From contig NZ_CP064188.1 in NCBI RefSeq assembly GCF_015353075.1, forward strand, positions 434,001 to 498,000: 64,000 nt of DNA. Direction: 5' to 3'. Shown in pieces: positions 33,069 through 44,778 of this stretch (the first letter of the stretch is position 1; the number at the start of each line of letters is the position of its first letter). The stretch comes from Rhizobium sp. 007. Lineage in GTDB: Bacteria; Pseudomonadota; Alphaproteobacteria; Rhizobiales; Rhizobiaceae. The translations under genes and the position numbers were made by a program. The notes under the pieces were generated by a model. It did no database searches. It was not told the origin of the DNA and saw only the letters and a list, made by a program, of their open reading frames with translations.

Positions 33069-34343
33069 TTATCGACCCGGCTGATGAGCGCTTTGGTATT
33101 CGTCGAGAACTGCCCGCACCGCGTCGATCAGCAACTCCTGCGGTTCAAGGGGCTTTCCAGCGTACCTCACAAAAGTGGGCAGATGCTGCCGGAAAAGAGG
33201 TGCCGGGATGATCCGGCCGTCGAGTGCTTGCGTGAGCCGCGAGACGGCACCCTCGGCCGCGGGGTGGTTCCAGTAGTAGCGAATACGATCGGAATAGGAG
33301 TAGTGTCGCAGGATATGCTGCTTAGCCTGCGAACCCTGATAGTGGCCTTTCCAGTGGCCGGGGTTCTTCCTCATCAGCGCGTCCATCACGACCATGAGGT
33401 TTCGGCTCGGATAACCGGGGATGGAGTCGCTTGCGATGAGGTCAAGTCCGTAGAGTGCTTCCCGAAGTGCGAAGGTCAATTCCGGTCCGACCTTGAGGAT
33501 GGCGAATCCGTCCTCGACGAGTTCGCGGAGCGCTTCCGCGCCCTGATAGTCAGTCGAATGCGCCTCATAGACAAGCGCGGGCTCCTCGTCGAGCAGCGCG
33601 GAAAGGGTTTGTGCTTTCGCCCGGTCGTAGACAATGACGTTTTCATTGCCGAACTCGACTCCAGGCTGGACGACAAGCGCCAGCACGCGGTCGAAGGCCT
33701 TGCCGAGGCCCGCTTCGTCAAACCGCGTCCGGTGCAGCGCAATCGTCTTGCGCGCCGCGTCGACGCCCGTCGGTTCGAGCGTGGTGATTACATGATGCGC
33801 GCCGCCAGGCGGCGGCACTTCGGTTCCGATGACATAGACCGGTGGCTCACCGCCTGAAGAGGCCGCGCACCGTTCCGCCACGGCCGCCAGCCTCACGGCC
33901 CGTCCGGCTGTCGTCGCGTCGTCGAGCGTGACCGGTTCACCCGCGCAGCCCATGGACGTATCGAGATGGAGCTTGCGGAAGCCAGCCTCGACATAGGCGG
34001 CGATCATCTCTTCCGCTTTGGTCATGGCGACCTCGGCAGGTTCTGCGCGCCATGGATTGGGACCAAGATGATCGCCTCCGAGGATGACCTTGTCTCGCGG
34101 CAGGCGCTCTTCGCCGGCGATCTTTTCCACCAGCGCCACAAAATCACGGGGCTTCAAGCCCGTGTACCCACCGAACTGATTGACCTGATTGCAGGTCGCC
34201 TCGATCAATACCGGACCATCGCACGCCACGGCATGTCGAAGGGCCGCGCGCATCACGATGGGATGAGCCGAGCAAACGGAAGTGATGCCGAACATGCCGC
34301 CCGTGCGTCGGCTGCGCGCTAGGTTGGCGAGTACGAATGTCAT
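33069..34343 (-). CDS. GatZ/KbaZ-like protein (tagatose-bisphosphate aldolase subunit family), probable D-tagatose-6-phosphate 4-epimerase
   Basis: 424 aa. Family features include [40 protein letters not shown] and [20 protein letters not shown]. In enterobacteria GatZ/KbaZ assists the catalytic GatY/KbaY aldolase, but no GatY/KbaY gene is present here. Stand-alone rhizobial members have been reported to epimerise D-tagatose 6-phosphate to fructose 6-phosphate in galactitol use, and the gene directly before this one is a tagatose-kinase-like PfkB. The ATGA overlap with that kinase supports the epimerase reading. Confidence 0.85.
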   Translation of the reverse strand: MTFVLANLARSRRTGGMFGITSVCSAHPIVMRAALRHAVACDGPVLIEATCNQVNQFGGYTGLKPRDFVALVEKIAGEERLPRDKVILGGDHLGPNPWRAEPAEVAMTKAEEMIAAYVEAGFRKLHLDTSMGCAGEPVTLDDATTAGRAVRLAAVAERCAASSGGEPPVYVIGTEVPPPGGAHHVITTLEPTGVDAARKTIALHRTRFDEAGLGKAFDRVLALVVQPGVEFGNENVIVYDRAKAQTLSALLDEEPALVYEAHSTDYQGAEALRELVEDGFAILKVGPELTFALREALYGLDLIASDSIPGYPSRNLMVVMDALMRKNPGHWKGHYQGSQAKQHILRHYSYSDRIRYYWNHPAAEGAVSRLTQALDGRIIPAPLFRQHLPTFVRYAGKPLEPQELLIDAVRAVLDEYQSAHQPGR

Positions 34344-35323
34344 GGGCTGTGCCCCGGTGTCATGGCGATGAAGGCGTCAAGTTCGGCGCGGGTGCCGGCC
34401 CCCTCCATCGGCCCCTTGGCCGTGACATTGCGGGCGCCGGCCGCATTGGCATAGGTGAGCGCCTGTTCGATTGGCATACCGAGCCGGCGGCACGCGACAT
34501 AGGCGCCACCGAAGCAGTCTCCGGCGCCGGTCGGATCGATTTCTTCGACTGCGAAGGCCGGGCAGTCGATGCGTCGGCCTTCCCGTGTGAAGACGGTCGA
34601 GCCCTTTGCGCCGCGCTTGAGTGCCACTTCGCTGGCGTTACGGGCGAAGAGCGCATGGACCGCCTCACTTTCGCCCTCGACGCCAGCCGCGACGAACAGC
34701 TCTTCTCCAGACGGGAGGATCAGGTCGGCGATATCGACAAGCCTTGCGAAGCGGGCGCGGGTTTCGGATTGCCCGAGCAACTCCTTGCGGACGTTCGGGT
34801 CGAAGGAGATGCTGCCGCCGCGAGCCTTGATCGCCGCGATCGCGTGTTCGATAATCTCGATGGCGCCGGGTATAGCAAACGCGGTTCCCATGACATGCAG
34901 GTGGCCCGATCGGGCAATGAGCGCGCGCGCCGCGGCGGTAAGGTCGATCTGGGCGGCGGCGGATCTTGCTATGTTGAACACGAAATCGCGCGAACCGTCA
35001 TTCCGGTAGCGCACGAAGGCGCTGCCGGTTGGAAACTCTGGGCTGGTCGAAATAGCCGAGACATCGGCGCCGTCCGCGCGCAGCCGTGCGACATTGACGC
35101 GGCCGAAGTCGTCGTCGCCCACGCAGGCGATGATGCCGGCCGAACCGCCTATTCTGGCGCATTGATCGATGAAGATTGCCGGAGCCCCGCTGGGGTAGGG
35201 GCCGATGAGAGTGATCGGCTCGAGAAAGCCCGTGCCGCGATCCGTTGCCATGATCTCGACGAGGATCTCGCCGATCGTTATCGTTGGTCCAAGGGCATCA
35301 GGGGCTAAGCCTGTCGGTGTCAT
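34340..35323 (-). CDS. PfkB family kinase, probable D-tagatose (ketose) 6-kinase
   Basis: 327 aa. PfkB features: [17 protein letters not shown] at the N-terminus, an [20 protein letters not shown] motif and the catalytic [20 protein letters not shown]. It overlaps both neighbours by 4 bp (ROK regulator upstream, GatZ/KbaZ-like downstream), a tightly coupled unit. Together with the downstream 4-epimerase-like gene it would convert tagatose to fructose 6-phosphate. The substrate is inferred from this context. Confidence 0.88.
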   Translation of the reverse strand: MTPTGLAPDALGPTITIGEILVEIMATDRGTGFLEPITLIGPYPSGAPAIFIDQCARIGGSAGIIACVGDDDFGRVNVARLRADGADVSAISTSPEFPTGSAFVRYRNDGSRDFVFNIARSAAAQIDLTAAARALIARSGHLHVMGTAFAIPGAIEIIEHAIAAIKARGGSISFDPNVRKELLGQSETRARFARLVDIADLILPSGEELFVAAGVEGESEAVHALFARNASEVALKRGAKGSTVFTREGRRIDCPAFAVEEIDPTGAGDCFGGAYVACRRLGMPIEQALTYANAAGARNVTAKGPMEGAGTRAELDAFIAMTPGHSP

Positions 35324-36513
35324 GCAGCATCCTCGGCAGGGCGCGCGCTGTCGGTCAGGAGATAGCGCTGGTGAAGCATGCAGGCAGCGCCGAAGGCCGG
35401 CCCCACCGTCTCATCGTCATTTGTTTCGATCAAGGGCAGCGGAAAGCTCTCCTCCTGCATGGAGCGAATGTGATGCAGGACGCGCGCCGCCATCAACGGA
35501 TAGAGCGCGGCGACCGAACCGCCAAGGACGACCCTGTCGGCATCGATGATCCTGCAGGCCTGAATCAGGCCGTAAGCCAGCGCACGCGCCCAGTCTTCTG
35601 CTATGGCGACGGCGCCGGGAACGCGGTCGCGCACATCGGCCAGAAAAGTCGCGAAGTTCGGTTCCGGCTGCGTCGAGACGGAACGATAGATGCTCAGGAT
35701 GCACTCCAGACCGAGGACGCTTTCCAGGCTGCGGCCGGGCGCATCGGCACCATCGACGCGCAGATGCCCGATTTCGCCGGCAAGTCCCCGCGCGCCGCGA
35801 AGCACGGTCCCGTCGACGACGATGCCGCCGCCCACGCCGCTTTCCATGACGAGATAGAGCGTGACCCCCGAATGGACCTCCCGAGCGCCGTAGCTCGCGC
35901 CGGTCGCGAAGGCGTTTGCGTCATTCTCCACCATGACCGGCATTTGTGCCGGCACGGCCGCACGCACGAGATCGGCAAGCTGTATGTTCTGCCAGCCGAG
36001 CAGGGGAGCGGTGTTGATCAGCCCCTTTCGGTCCATTTGCGCCGGCACGGCGACGCCGAGGCCCTCGAAGCGGCTGCGGTGTTCGGCCGGCAATGTGTCG
36101 AAGGCGATCGCGATCGCGCGCGAGACCGCAGTCTCGACATCGACGGATGGGCCGTCGAATGGCTCCATTCGGTTGTTGACGATGCGGCAGGCGAGATCGA
36201 CCTCAACCACCGTGATATGTTCGACGCCGATCTCGATGCCGAGAAAAAAGGCGGCTTCGGGCATAAGTTCGAGCATGATGCCCGGCCGCCCCGCGTGGGT
36301 CGTCTGGGCCTGCTCGGCGGTTCCCACCTCGCGGACGAGGCCCTCGGCGGTTAGTCCGGCGATGATATGGCCGGACGAGGAGCGATTGAGCCCTAGAATG
36401 CGCGCAAGCTCCGCCCGGCTCAAGCGGCCGTGGCGATAGAGCGCCCGCATCGCCGCGAGTTCATTGCGCTGGCGGATCCCGCTCGGAGACGCGATTGGAC
36501 CCACTTCATTCAC
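35320..36513 (-). CDS. ROK family transcriptional regulator
   Basis: 397 aa from the GTG at 36513, which has AAGGAG 8 nt upstream; the frame extends a further 19 codons to a TTG with no such site. An N-terminal MarR-like HTH ([20 protein letters not shown]) precedes a ROK domain with [15 protein letters not shown] and the zinc motif [13 protein letters not shown], although the following Cys cluster is replaced by [10 protein letters not shown]. It probably represses the kinase/epimerase unit in response to a sugar. Confidence 0.88.
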   Translation of the reverse strand: MNEVGPIASPSGIRQRNELAAMRALYRHGRLSRAELARILGLNRSSSGHIIAGLTAEGLVREVGTAEQAQTTHAGRPGIMLELMPEAAFFLGIEIGVEHITVVEVDLACRIVNNRMEPFDGPSVDVETAVSRAIAIAFDTLPAEHRSRFEGLGVAVPAQMDRKGLINTAPLLGWQNIQLADLVRAAVPAQMPVMVENDANAFATGASYGAREVHSGVTLYLVMESGVGGGIVVDGTVLRGARGLAGEIGHLRVDGADAPGRSLESVLGLECILSIYRSVSTQPEPNFATFLADVRDRVPGAVAIAEDWARALAYGLIQACRIIDADRVVLGGSVAALYPLMAARVLHHIRSMQEESFPLPLIETNDDETVGPAFGAACMLHQRYLLTDSARPAEDAA

Positions 36514-36615
36514 GGGCGATTCTCCTTGCCTCTCTTGTCCGACCACTGACACATCATGACTGGGCCGCAAACGCCCGGTATCTACCGGACTTCACCTTTC
36601 CCCCATCTTTCGCCG

Positions 36616-37500
36616 TCACGGCCGCGCAACGGTCGCGCGACGGCGTTTCGCCTCGTCCATCTTGAGGTCGATGAATCGCTTTGCATGCTGCGCGAGCGGC
36701 ATGTTTTCGGTCCAGGTGTCGCGCCAGATCGCGCAGGCAAGCGACAGACCTTCATCGACGACAGCGCTCGAAAAGGATTCGAAGGTGATGTCGCGCTCGT
36801 AGTCGATGTCGAGCAATGCATCGAACATGAGATCGAAATTGATGACGCCGTCGCCGAGATAGCCGCGATTGCTTTCGCCGATATGAAAGTAGCCGATCTT
36901 ATCGCCCGCTAGCCGGATGGCCGCCGCCGGGTTCGCTTCCTCGATGTTCATATGGAACGTGTCGAGGTGCAGCCGCACATGTTTTGAGCCTACCTGCTCG
37001 ATGAAGGCGAGACCCTGGGCGGTGGTGTTGAGAAGATTGGTCTCGAAACGGTTCACCACTTCAAGAACAAGGTCGATCCCTGCAGACTGGGCAAGGCCAG
37101 CCGTCTTGGCGATGGCCGCGACGCTGCTGTCCCATCCCTTTTTGGTCGGCATCCGGGCGTATTTCGCGTGGGCGGAATAAAGGATGCCGCCGAGCTTGCT
37201 CCCGCCTATGTCGCGCACGGCGCGCACGGCGTCGGCCAGCATGCCTTCGCCCGCTCGAACCGCCTGCGCATCTTCGCTCGACACGTCGTGGCTGACCGGA
37301 AGGCCCATGGTGACAGCAATATCGAGTTTCAGCGCCGCAGCCCGCTGGGCGAGTGCATCGAGATCGAATTTCTCCGGGCGCAGGTAGGCGAACTCAATGA
37401 GGTTGTAACCGCAGGAGGCGGATTTCTCCATTGCTTCCTCAAGCATCGACTGGGTTTGTCCGCCCGTCCACACGAAAGAATGAATACCTAACCGGCCCAT
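36616..37500 (-). CDS. D-tagatose 3-epimerase / sugar-phosphate isomerase family TIM barrel
   Basis: 294 aa, ATG 37500 with GGGGGAGAAG upstream. The metal and active-site signature of ketose 3-epimerases is present: LVLEVVNRFETN, VRLHLDTFHMNIEE, YFHIGESNRGYLG and DITFESFSS. These enzymes interconvert ketoses such as tagatose/sorbose or psicose/fructose at C3. It leads the minus-strand unit with ROK, kinase and GatZ/KbaZ-like genes, so it probably feeds a ketose into that route. Confidence 0.88.
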   Translation of the reverse strand: MGRLGIHSFVWTGGQTQSMLEEAMEKSASCGYNLIEFAYLRPEKFDLDALAQRAAALKLDIAVTMGLPVSHDVSSEDAQAVRAGEGMLADAVRAVRDIGGSKLGGILYSAHAKYARMPTKKGWDSSVAAIAKTAGLAQSAGIDLVLEVVNRFETNLLNTTAQGLAFIEQVGSKHVRLHLDTFHMNIEEANPAAAIRLAGDKIGYFHIGESNRGYLGDGVINFDLMFDALLDIDYERDITFESFSSAVVDEGLSLACAIWRDTWTENMPLAQHAKRFIDLKMDEAKRRRATVARP

Positions 37501-37522
37501 CTTCTCCCCCTATCAAAAAGTA

Positions 37523-37539
37523 TGTTGCATTGCGCAACA
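37523..37539. promoter_or_regulatory. Putative ROK operator
   Basis: TGTTGC-ATTGC-GCAACA, with 6-bp perfect arms and a 5-bp centre, lies 23 bp before the 3-epimerase start. The ROK gene is in the same operon, so autorepression through this site is plausible. Confidence 0.5.
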
Positions 37540-37908
37540 AATAAAGCTTCAGGCGCGTCTGTCAAGCGGATTTCCAGATCGAGGATGGTCGAGCATTCGA
37601 TGTCAAAATGAGCAAATGCTTTTTTCGGCGTGCAAATGCCTCAATAGTGGCCTGCAGGTGCTTGGGAACTTGGGGTTATGAGATTGGTGTTGACAGCTTT
37701 CCCAAATGAACTAATTTGTTTTTTCAGGCAACATATAAGGCGCAAACCAGCGCCAACGGAAGGCCGACGTGCAGGGGGAACCAATGGCTCGCTTGCTCTT
37801 AAGCTGCGACTGGCCAAGGGAGCCGAACGACGAAACGCTCTTTTGGCGTGCATGCCGACATAGGCGCCCGCGGAACCACGACCTGCCTGTCGGGAGGAGG
37901 TTATTTCC
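37540..37908. other. Divergent promoter region without a gene
   Basis: About 370 bp between the divergent 3-epimerase and AraC genes. Small frames occur but have no ribosome-binding site or domain. It should contain both promoters; I could not place consensus elements confidently. Confidence 0.45.
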
Positions 37909-38862
37909 ATGAAAGCCGATTTGCGGATCGTACCCGATTTCGAGATGATCATCTGCCCGCCAGCAGAATCCTTTCGCTGGAACATGCATGACTACCCTTA
38001 TTTCCGAGCGAAGTGGCACTATCATCCTGAATACGAACTGCATCTCACCCGCACGACTTCGGGCGTCATGATGGTGGGCGACTATATCGGCGAGTTCGAG
38101 CCTGGCTGCCTGGTGCTGACTGGTCCGAACGTGCCGCACAATTGGGTCAGCGATATCGAGCCCGGCAAGCTGATCCGCAACCGCGACGTGCTGATCCAGT
38201 TTACCCCCGAATGGGCCGATCGCGTCGGCTCATTTTGTCCCGAGCTCGGCACGATAAAGCCGCTTTATGAGGACGCGGTCTACGGCGTGCAATTCTTGGG
38301 CGCCACGGCACTTGAAGGCCGGCGGCTGCTTGCGCAGATGGGCTCCGCCCACGGCGCCGAGCGTGTCGTGCTCTTCCTGCAGCTGATGATCGCGCTGGCA
38401 CGCAATCCCGCCGAGCGGCGCAGGCTGTCGCGGCTCGCGCCGGCCTCTTCGCAGATGGAACTGCCCCATGAGCTGGACGTCGCCATGCGCTATGTGCTGG
38501 AGCACTACAGCGACGACATCGATCTGGCCTCGGTCGCAAAGGTCTGCGGTCTCGAGCCGCAGGCCTTCTCGCGCTTTTTCAAGCGCCAGACCGGTCATAC
38601 CTTCGCGCGCTACGTCATCCTTGCGCGCATCTATGCCGCCTGCTCGTTGCTTACCCAGACCTATCGGCCGATCACCGAGATCTGCTTTGAGGTCGGGTTC
38701 AACAACATTGCCAATTTCAACAGGCAGTTCTTCAAGATCTGCGGGCGCACGCCCTCGGATTACCGGCGCAACGCCCACAAGATCGGAACGCAAGCGCGAA
38801 GCGATCCCTTCCGGGAAATTCGTGCCTATTCGGCGGCCATGGCAGTCGGCGAAAAAGTATAG
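37909..38862 (+). CDS. AraC family transcriptional regulator
   Basis: 317 aa with GGGAGGAGG before the ATG. The N-terminal cupin-like arm/sensor is visible (WHYHPEYELHLTRTTSGVMM, LVLTGPNVPHNWVSDIE), and two C-terminal HTH units follow (DDIDLASVAKVCGLEPQAFS; YRPITEICFEVGFNNIANFN). It lies 238 bp upstream of the ABC binding-protein gene on the same strand and most likely activates the polyol importer operon. The stretch 38863-39100 holds no other gene. Confidence 0.9.
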   Translation: MKADLRIVPDFEMIICPPAESFRWNMHDYPYFRAKWHYHPEYELHLTRTTSGVMMVGDYIGEFEPGCLVLTGPNVPHNWVSDIEPGKLIRNRDVLIQFTPEWADRVGSFCPELGTIKPLYEDAVYGVQFLGATALEGRRLLAQMGSAHGAERVVLFLQLMIALARNPAERRRLSRLAPASSQMELPHELDVAMRYVLEHYSDDIDLASVAKVCGLEPQAFSRFFKRQTGHTFARYVILARIYAACSLLTQTYRPITEICFEVGFNNIANFNRQFFKICGRTPSDYRRNAHKIGTQARSDPFREIRAYSAAMAVGEKV

Positions 38863-39100
38863 GTCGCCGGCAAACCACGCGTGGCGGAGCAAAAGACCGC
38901 GCACTAAGCTCTTCTTACGCCAATAGGAACGAAGCCGGGAAAGCAGCCCAGAGGTCGCGATCCTATGAAGGCGAACCGTATCTGGAAGCCGGGAGGAGCC
39001 GTGCTGCCGGAACCTGGGAGGAGCCGACACCTGTCGGTCGTGGGAACGTACTTGCCGGCCAGCGCCCGCAAGTGGTGCAAAGGCACAAGGAGGAGGAATT

Positions 39101-40534
39101 ATGATCAGGAAAAGTGGAATTGGAATCGCTGCGCTTGCGATCGGTGTTCTTACGAGCGTAATACCCGCAAGGGCCGATTTCTGGTCGGATGCCGGCGCAA
39201 AATACAAGGGTGTCGTCCTGCACGGCGTGACCGAAAGCACGCCGCCGTCCAACTACATCAAGGACGTGCTTGCGCCGGAATTCGAGAAAAAGACCGGCAT
39301 CAAGGTCCAGATCGAGACCACCTCCTGGGACCAGATGTACGACAAGGCCATCAAGGACATGGAAGCCAAGACCAGCATCTATGACATGGTCTATATCGAG
39401 CAGGACATCATCTATGCCTATCTGGGGCGCAGCTTCCTGACCGACATTTCGAAATCGCTGAAGGACGATCCGTCACTGAAGGCGCCGGAATTCGATGAAA
39501 CCCATTTCACGACATTCGCCAACTACTTCAAGAACGCCGACGGCGATCTCTTCGGTATTCCGATGGAAGCCTTCATCAAGGTCTATCTCTATCGCACCGA
39601 CCTCTTCAATGATCCAAAAATCCAGGAAGCTTTCAAGAAGGAGACCGGCAAGGATCTGGCTCCGGCCAAGACCCATGAGGAATATACCCAGATTGCTGAG
39701 TTCTTCACCAAGTACGGCAAGGACAACGGGATGGAGCTCTGGGGAACGACGGCCCAGGCGCACACCGGTCACCCGGCCTCCTGGTACGAATTCTTCGAGT
39801 CGATCGCTCCGACATTCGGCGTCTACAACTGGGGTATCGACGCCAACAACAACTATGCCGCCTCCGTCGAGAATGGCGGCCAGATGAACAGCGACAAGGC
39901 CAAGGCCGCCATCAAATACTGGCTGCATCTGCGGGACATCGCTCCGCCTGAATCTGCTGCTTCAACCTGGACGGAAGTCGGGACGACATTCGCCGCCGGC
40001 CGCGTCGCACAGGGCCTGGTTTATGGCGAGAACGCCGCCTGGATCGCGTCGGATGCAGAAAAGTCCAAGGTGGTCGGCAATGTCGGCGTCGCGCTTCCGC
40101 CCACCGAACCCGACGTCCTCAAGGAGGTCGAGGGCGGCAAAGGCTATCTCGGCTACTATGACGGCGGTGCCTTCGGCTTGCCGGTGACGTCGAAGAACAA
40201 GGAAGCGGCCTTGCTCTTCCTGCAGTTCATCGGCCAGGACTCGGTCCAGCCCGATTGGGCGATTGCCGCACCCCGCATCACCAATACCGCGACCTATGAC
40301 GATCCCAAGGTCCTCGACATGGATAAGAAGCTGAATGGCTACTACACCATGCTCAAGGACCAGGGAAAGCTCTTCGCCGGCGCGCCGCCTTTCCCCTTCC
40401 ATGCGCAGGTGCGTGAAGCCACGGCGCCGATCTTCTACAAGATCCTCTTAGGCGAAGTAGGTCCGGATGAGGGCCTCGACCAGATGGCGGCGGCGGCCGA
40501 AGCAGAGCTGAAGAATCTCGGCTATCGCAAATAA
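39101..40534 (+). CDS. ABC transporter extracellular substrate-binding protein (polyol/sugar type)
   Basis: 477 aa with AGGAGGAATT before the ATG and a Sec signal peptide ([20 protein letters not shown], cleavage near residue 26). The mature protein is a large CUT1 binding protein ([59 protein letters not shown]). It resembles binding proteins of rhizobial sugar-alcohol importers (sorbitol/mannitol, galactitol). The downstream dehydrogenases support a polyol ligand. Confidence 0.9.
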   Translation: MIRKSGIGIAALAIGVLTSVIPARADFWSDAGAKYKGVVLHGVTESTPPSNYIKDVLAPEFEKKTGIKVQIETTSWDQMYDKAIKDMEAKTSIYDMVYIEQDIIYAYLGRSFLTDISKSLKDDPSLKAPEFDETHFTTFANYFKNADGDLFGIPMEAFIKVYLYRTDLFNDPKIQEAFKKETGKDLAPAKTHEEYTQIAEFFTKYGKDNGMELWGTTAQAHTGHPASWYEFFESIAPTFGVYNWGIDANNNYAASVENGGQMNSDKAKAAIKYWLHLRDIAPPESAASTWTEVGTTFAAGRVAQGLVYGENAAWIASDAEKSKVVGNVGVALPPTEPDVLKEVEGGKGYLGYYDGGAFGLPVTSKNKEAALLFLQFIGQDSVQPDWAIAAPRITNTATYDDPKVLDMDKKLNGYYTMLKDQGKLFAGAPPFPFHAQVREATAPIFYKILLGEVGPDEGLDQMAAAAEAELKNLGYRK

Positions 40535-40547
40535 CACCGACAAGAGC

Positions 40548-40590
40548 CTGCGTCCGGGTGGCCTCTCCCAGGACCGCCACCCGGGCGCAG
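40548..40590 (+). promoter_or_regulatory. Stem-loop between binding protein and permease genes
   Basis: CTGCGTCCGGGTGGC (40548-40562) pairs with GCCACCCGGGCGCAG (40576-40590), with one T-G wobble pair. It lies 13 bp after the binding-protein stop. As in other ABC operons it should stabilise the upstream mRNA and reduce expression of the permeases. Confidence 0.7.
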
Positions 40591-40647
40591 TTGCCGGATA
40601 GTGCAGGCTGTTGATCTGCACGGATATCTTTCGGGAGCACGGAATTC

Positions 40648-41529
40648 ATGCGTTCAAACACTGTCGGCTGGCTGATGCTCGCCCCGACGATCGCGATCCT
40701 CGGCATCTTCGGCATCATACCCTTCATCTACGTGCTTTACGTGGCATTCCACCAGTGGAACCCGTTCGGCGCCAGCCCCGACATGATCTACAACGGCGCC
40801 AACAATTTCCGCCGCCTTGTCTTCGACGCCGAATTCCTGACCTCCATTGCCTTTACCATGAAATTCGCATTCTTCGCGGTGCTGAGCGAGATCGCGCTGG
40901 GCTATCTCCTCGCCCAGCTCTTCATGAAGGAATTTCCTGGACGGGGCTTCTTCCGCACGATCCATACACTGCCCCTGATCGTCGCGCCCATCGTCGTCGG
41001 CTCGGTCTGGCGCCTGATGACGACGCCCAGCATCGGCATCATCCCCTATCTCCTGAGAAACTGGTTCGGATACGATCTCAACATCGGCCGCGACGCCACC
41101 ACCGCTTTCACCCTGACCGTCATCATGGACATCTGGCACTGGACGCCGCTGGTGACGCTGACACTGCTTGCCGCACTGCTCGCCCTGCCGAAAGAGCCGT
41201 TCGAACAGGCGCAGATCGATGGCGCCAACCGCCGCCAGATCTTCTGGCACGTCACACTGCCGATGATCCGACCGGCAATTCTCGCAACGGTCTTTATCCG
41301 CCTGATGGATGCGCTGCGCACTGTCGATGAAGTCTGGATGCTGACCTCGGGCGGGCCGGGAGCCGCAACCCGTTATGTCGGGTTGCACATCTGGAAGATC
41401 GTCTTCCCAAAAACCGACTACGGCTATGGCGCCGCGATCTCGGTGATCGTCCTTTACCTCACCCTGGTGATGTGCTGGCTGCTCTATGTCGCCCTCGTGG
41501 CTCGACGCGAACGGAAGAGGACATTCTGA
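40648..41529 (+). CDS. ABC polyol transporter permease (MalF-like)
   Basis: 293 aa. Six hydrophobic segments ([20 protein letters not shown] first) and the EAA loop [19 protein letters not shown] mark it as a CUT1 permease. Its stop shares one base with the next permease start (TGATG). It builds the inner-membrane channel with that protein. Confidence 0.92.
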   Translation: MRSNTVGWLMLAPTIAILGIFGIIPFIYVLYVAFHQWNPFGASPDMIYNGANNFRRLVFDAEFLTSIAFTMKFAFFAVLSEIALGYLLAQLFMKEFPGRGFFRTIHTLPLIVAPIVVGSVWRLMTTPSIGIIPYLLRNWFGYDLNIGRDATTAFTLTVIMDIWHWTPLVTLTLLAALLALPKEPFEQAQIDGANRRQIFWHVTLPMIRPAILATVFIRLMDALRTVDEVWMLTSGGPGAATRYVGLHIWKIVFPKTDYGYGAAISVIVLYLTLVMCWLLYVALVARRERKRTF

Positions 41530-42365
41530 TGCCGGGCCGCAATCCCCTTCTTTACGTGGCGCTTTGGCTGTTGCTGAGCCTGCTGACGCTTTTCCCGATC
41601 TATTGGCTTTTCGTCATTTCGGTGAAGCCGGCGGTCGATCTCTTCACGACGCCGAGCCTGTTTCTCGACGTGATCTACTGGAAGAATTACGTCAACGTCT
41701 TGGGCAATGAGACGCTGCGCGGCTACATGCTCAATTCGATGATCATATCCAGCGGCAACGCCGTGCTGGTCACGGTGCTGGCCTTCATGGCTTGCTATGC
41801 GCTCTCGCGCTTCGACCTCGCAGGCAAGGAGAACATCTTCTTCTGGACGATCACCAACCGCATGGCGCCGGCGGCGGTGTTCCTTTTACCTTTCTTCCTG
41901 CTCTTCACCCAGATCATCACGTTCGGCGACTGGAAGCTTTACGACACGAAGATCGGCATGATCCTGCTCTATTGCACGTTCAACCTGCCTTTCGCGATCT
42001 GGACGCTGAGGCCCACCATCGACGGAATTCCCAAGGAACTCGATGAGGCCGCGACCGTCGATGGTGCCTCGACGTGGCAGGTTATTCACGAAGTCATCTT
42101 CCCGCTTGCACGGCCTGGCCTTGCCGTCACGCTGATCCTCACCTGGGTCTTCGCCTGGAACGAGTTCCTGCTTGCCGCGACCCTGACCAGCTTCAACGCG
42201 CGCACCATCACCACAGGCCTTTCGGAATATGTGACGACAACGGGAACGGAATGGGGGGCGATGGCGGCGATCGCCGTGATCACGCTCATCCCCGCCCTCG
42301 TCATATTCGCAGTGGTCCAGCGGCATATCGTGGCAGGTCTCACCTTCGGCGCAGTCAAGGAGTAG
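41529..42365 (+). CDS. ABC polyol transporter permease (MalG-like)
   Basis: 278 aa from the ATG at 41529 ([20 protein letters not shown]). Six membrane segments and the EAA loop [20 protein letters not shown] are visible. It pairs with the upstream permease. The next gene, a two-helix small protein, begins 4 bp later. Confidence 0.92.
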   Translation: MPGRNPLLYVALWLLLSLLTLFPIYWLFVISVKPAVDLFTTPSLFLDVIYWKNYVNVLGNETLRGYMLNSMIISSGNAVLVTVLAFMACYALSRFDLAGKENIFFWTITNRMAPAAVFLLPFFLLFTQIITFGDWKLYDTKIGMILLYCTFNLPFAIWTLRPTIDGIPKELDEAATVDGASTWQVIHEVIFPLARPGLAVTLILTWVFAWNEFLLAATLTSFNARTITTGLSEYVTTTGTEWGAMAAIAVITLIPALVIFAVVQRHIVAGLTFGAVKE

Positions 42366-42369
42366 AGCG

Positions 42370-42609
42370 ATGCAAGAGCCATTTGACTCCGGACAGATCG
42401 ATGCCGAACCGGAAGTGGCGGGCCGCAAATCCGAGCGGACAGGCTTTCTGCCGATCATCACCAACTGGTTCGACCGCGTCTTCGTCGGCATCTACCTGTT
42501 CGTCGCGCTCGAACTCTTCTGGATGCGGTTCCTCGAACAATCAATTCCGCTGACGGTCTGCCACGTCCTGGCCATCGCGCTCGGGGTCCTGATCGTATGG
42601 CGCGGCTGA
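42370..42609 (+). CDS. Small two-helix membrane protein of the ABC operon (79 aa)
   Basis: 79 aa. A soluble N-terminal about 30 residues is followed by two membrane helices (DRVFVGIYLFVALELFWMRF and TVCHVLAIALGVLIVWRG). It is placed between the permease and the dehydrogenase, 4 bp after the permease stop, so it is part of the operon. Small extra membrane proteins of this kind occur in some rhizobial polyol ABC operons, where their role is unknown. It may assist assembly or modulate the permease. Confidence 0.75.
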   Translation: MQEPFDSGQIDAEPEVAGRKSERTGFLPIITNWFDRVFVGIYLFVALELFWMRFLEQSIPLTVCHVLAIALGVLIVWRG

Positions 42610-42637
42610 TGCTTCTTGAGACAATAGGACAGAGACA

Positions 42638-43681
42638 ATGAAAGCGCTGGTACTGGAAGAGAAGATGAAGCTGTCGCTGCGCGATTTCCCGATCGAGCGT
42701 GACGAGGTGCTCGGCCCACGCGACGTGCGCATCAAGCTCCACACCGTGGGCATCTGCGGCTCCGACGTGCATTACTATACACATGGCGGCACCGGCGTAT
42801 TCCAGGTGAAAGCACCGATGATCCTCGGCCACGAGGCGTCCGGCACCGTGATCGAGACCGGTGCCGAGGTCACGTCGCTCAAGGTGGGCGATCGGGTCTG
42901 CATGGAGCCGGGCATTCCCGATCCCAATAGCCGCGCGACGCGCCTTGGCCTCTACAATATTGATCCGGCAGTCCGCTTCTGGGCGACGCCGCCCATCCAT
43001 GGCGTACTCAGGCCGACGGTCGTCCATCCGGCCGATTTCTCCTACAAGCTGCCCGACAACGTTTCCTTCGCCGAAGCCGCCATGGTCGAACCGCTGGCAG
43101 TGGGTGTGCATGCGGCCACCAAGGCGCAGGTCAGGCCGGGCGACATAGCCTTGGTGATCGGCGCTGGTCCGATCGGCCTGGTGACAGCGCTGTCGGCTGT
43201 CGCGGCCGGCTGCGCGCGGGTGTTCGTGAGCGACATCGATGACGCCAAGCTGGAGCTTGCCGCCAAGCTCGGTCCAATCTCACCGGTCAACGTTGCGCGG
43301 CAGGAACTGGCCAGGGAAATCCTTGCCGCCACCGGCGGCTGGGGCGTGGAGATCGTTTTCGAGTGCTCGGGCCATCCCGGAGGTGCCGAGGGCGTATTCG
43401 ACCCGCTGGCACCCGGCGGTCGTGTGGTCTTCATCGGTTCGCAGGTCCATCCGATCCACTACGATGTCGGCAAGGCCATGGTGCGCGAGGCGCGCGTGGA
43501 GCATGTCTTCCGCTATGCCCATGTCTTTCCGCGCTGCGTGGCCATGCTGTCATCGGGGGCGATCGACGTGAAACCGCTCATCACCCGTACGTTCGATTTC
43601 GACGAAAGCGTTCGGGCTTTCGAGATCGCGGCTTCCGCTGCCAAGGGCGAAGTCAAGATGCAGATCGCACTGCCGCAATAG
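42638..43681 (+). CDS. Zinc-type alcohol (polyol/xylitol) dehydrogenase, MDR family
   Basis: 347 aa. The catalytic-zinc residues are present ([13 protein letters not shown] and GHEASGTV) and the NAD-binding motif is [15 protein letters not shown]. The lobe that holds four structural-zinc Cys in many polyol dehydrogenases reads [20 protein letters not shown] and has none, as in the rhizobial xylitol-dehydrogenase-like subgroup. It would oxidise an imported polyol to a ketose in the cytoplasm. Confidence 0.9.
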   Translation: MKALVLEEKMKLSLRDFPIERDEVLGPRDVRIKLHTVGICGSDVHYYTHGGTGVFQVKAPMILGHEASGTVIETGAEVTSLKVGDRVCMEPGIPDPNSRATRLGLYNIDPAVRFWATPPIHGVLRPTVVHPADFSYKLPDNVSFAEAAMVEPLAVGVHAATKAQVRPGDIALVIGAGPIGLVTALSAVAAGCARVFVSDIDDAKLELAAKLGPISPVNVARQELAREILAATGGWGVEIVFECSGHPGGAEGVFDPLAPGGRVVFIGSQVHPIHYDVGKAMVREARVEHVFRYAHVFPRCVAMLSSGAIDVKPLITRTFDFDESVRAFEIAASAAKGEVKMQIALPQ

Positions 43682-43691
43682 AGGAACTCAT

Positions 43692-44753
<1,062 letters not shown>

Positions 44754-44778
44754 TTCTGCATAGCCACTGGAGCAAGAC

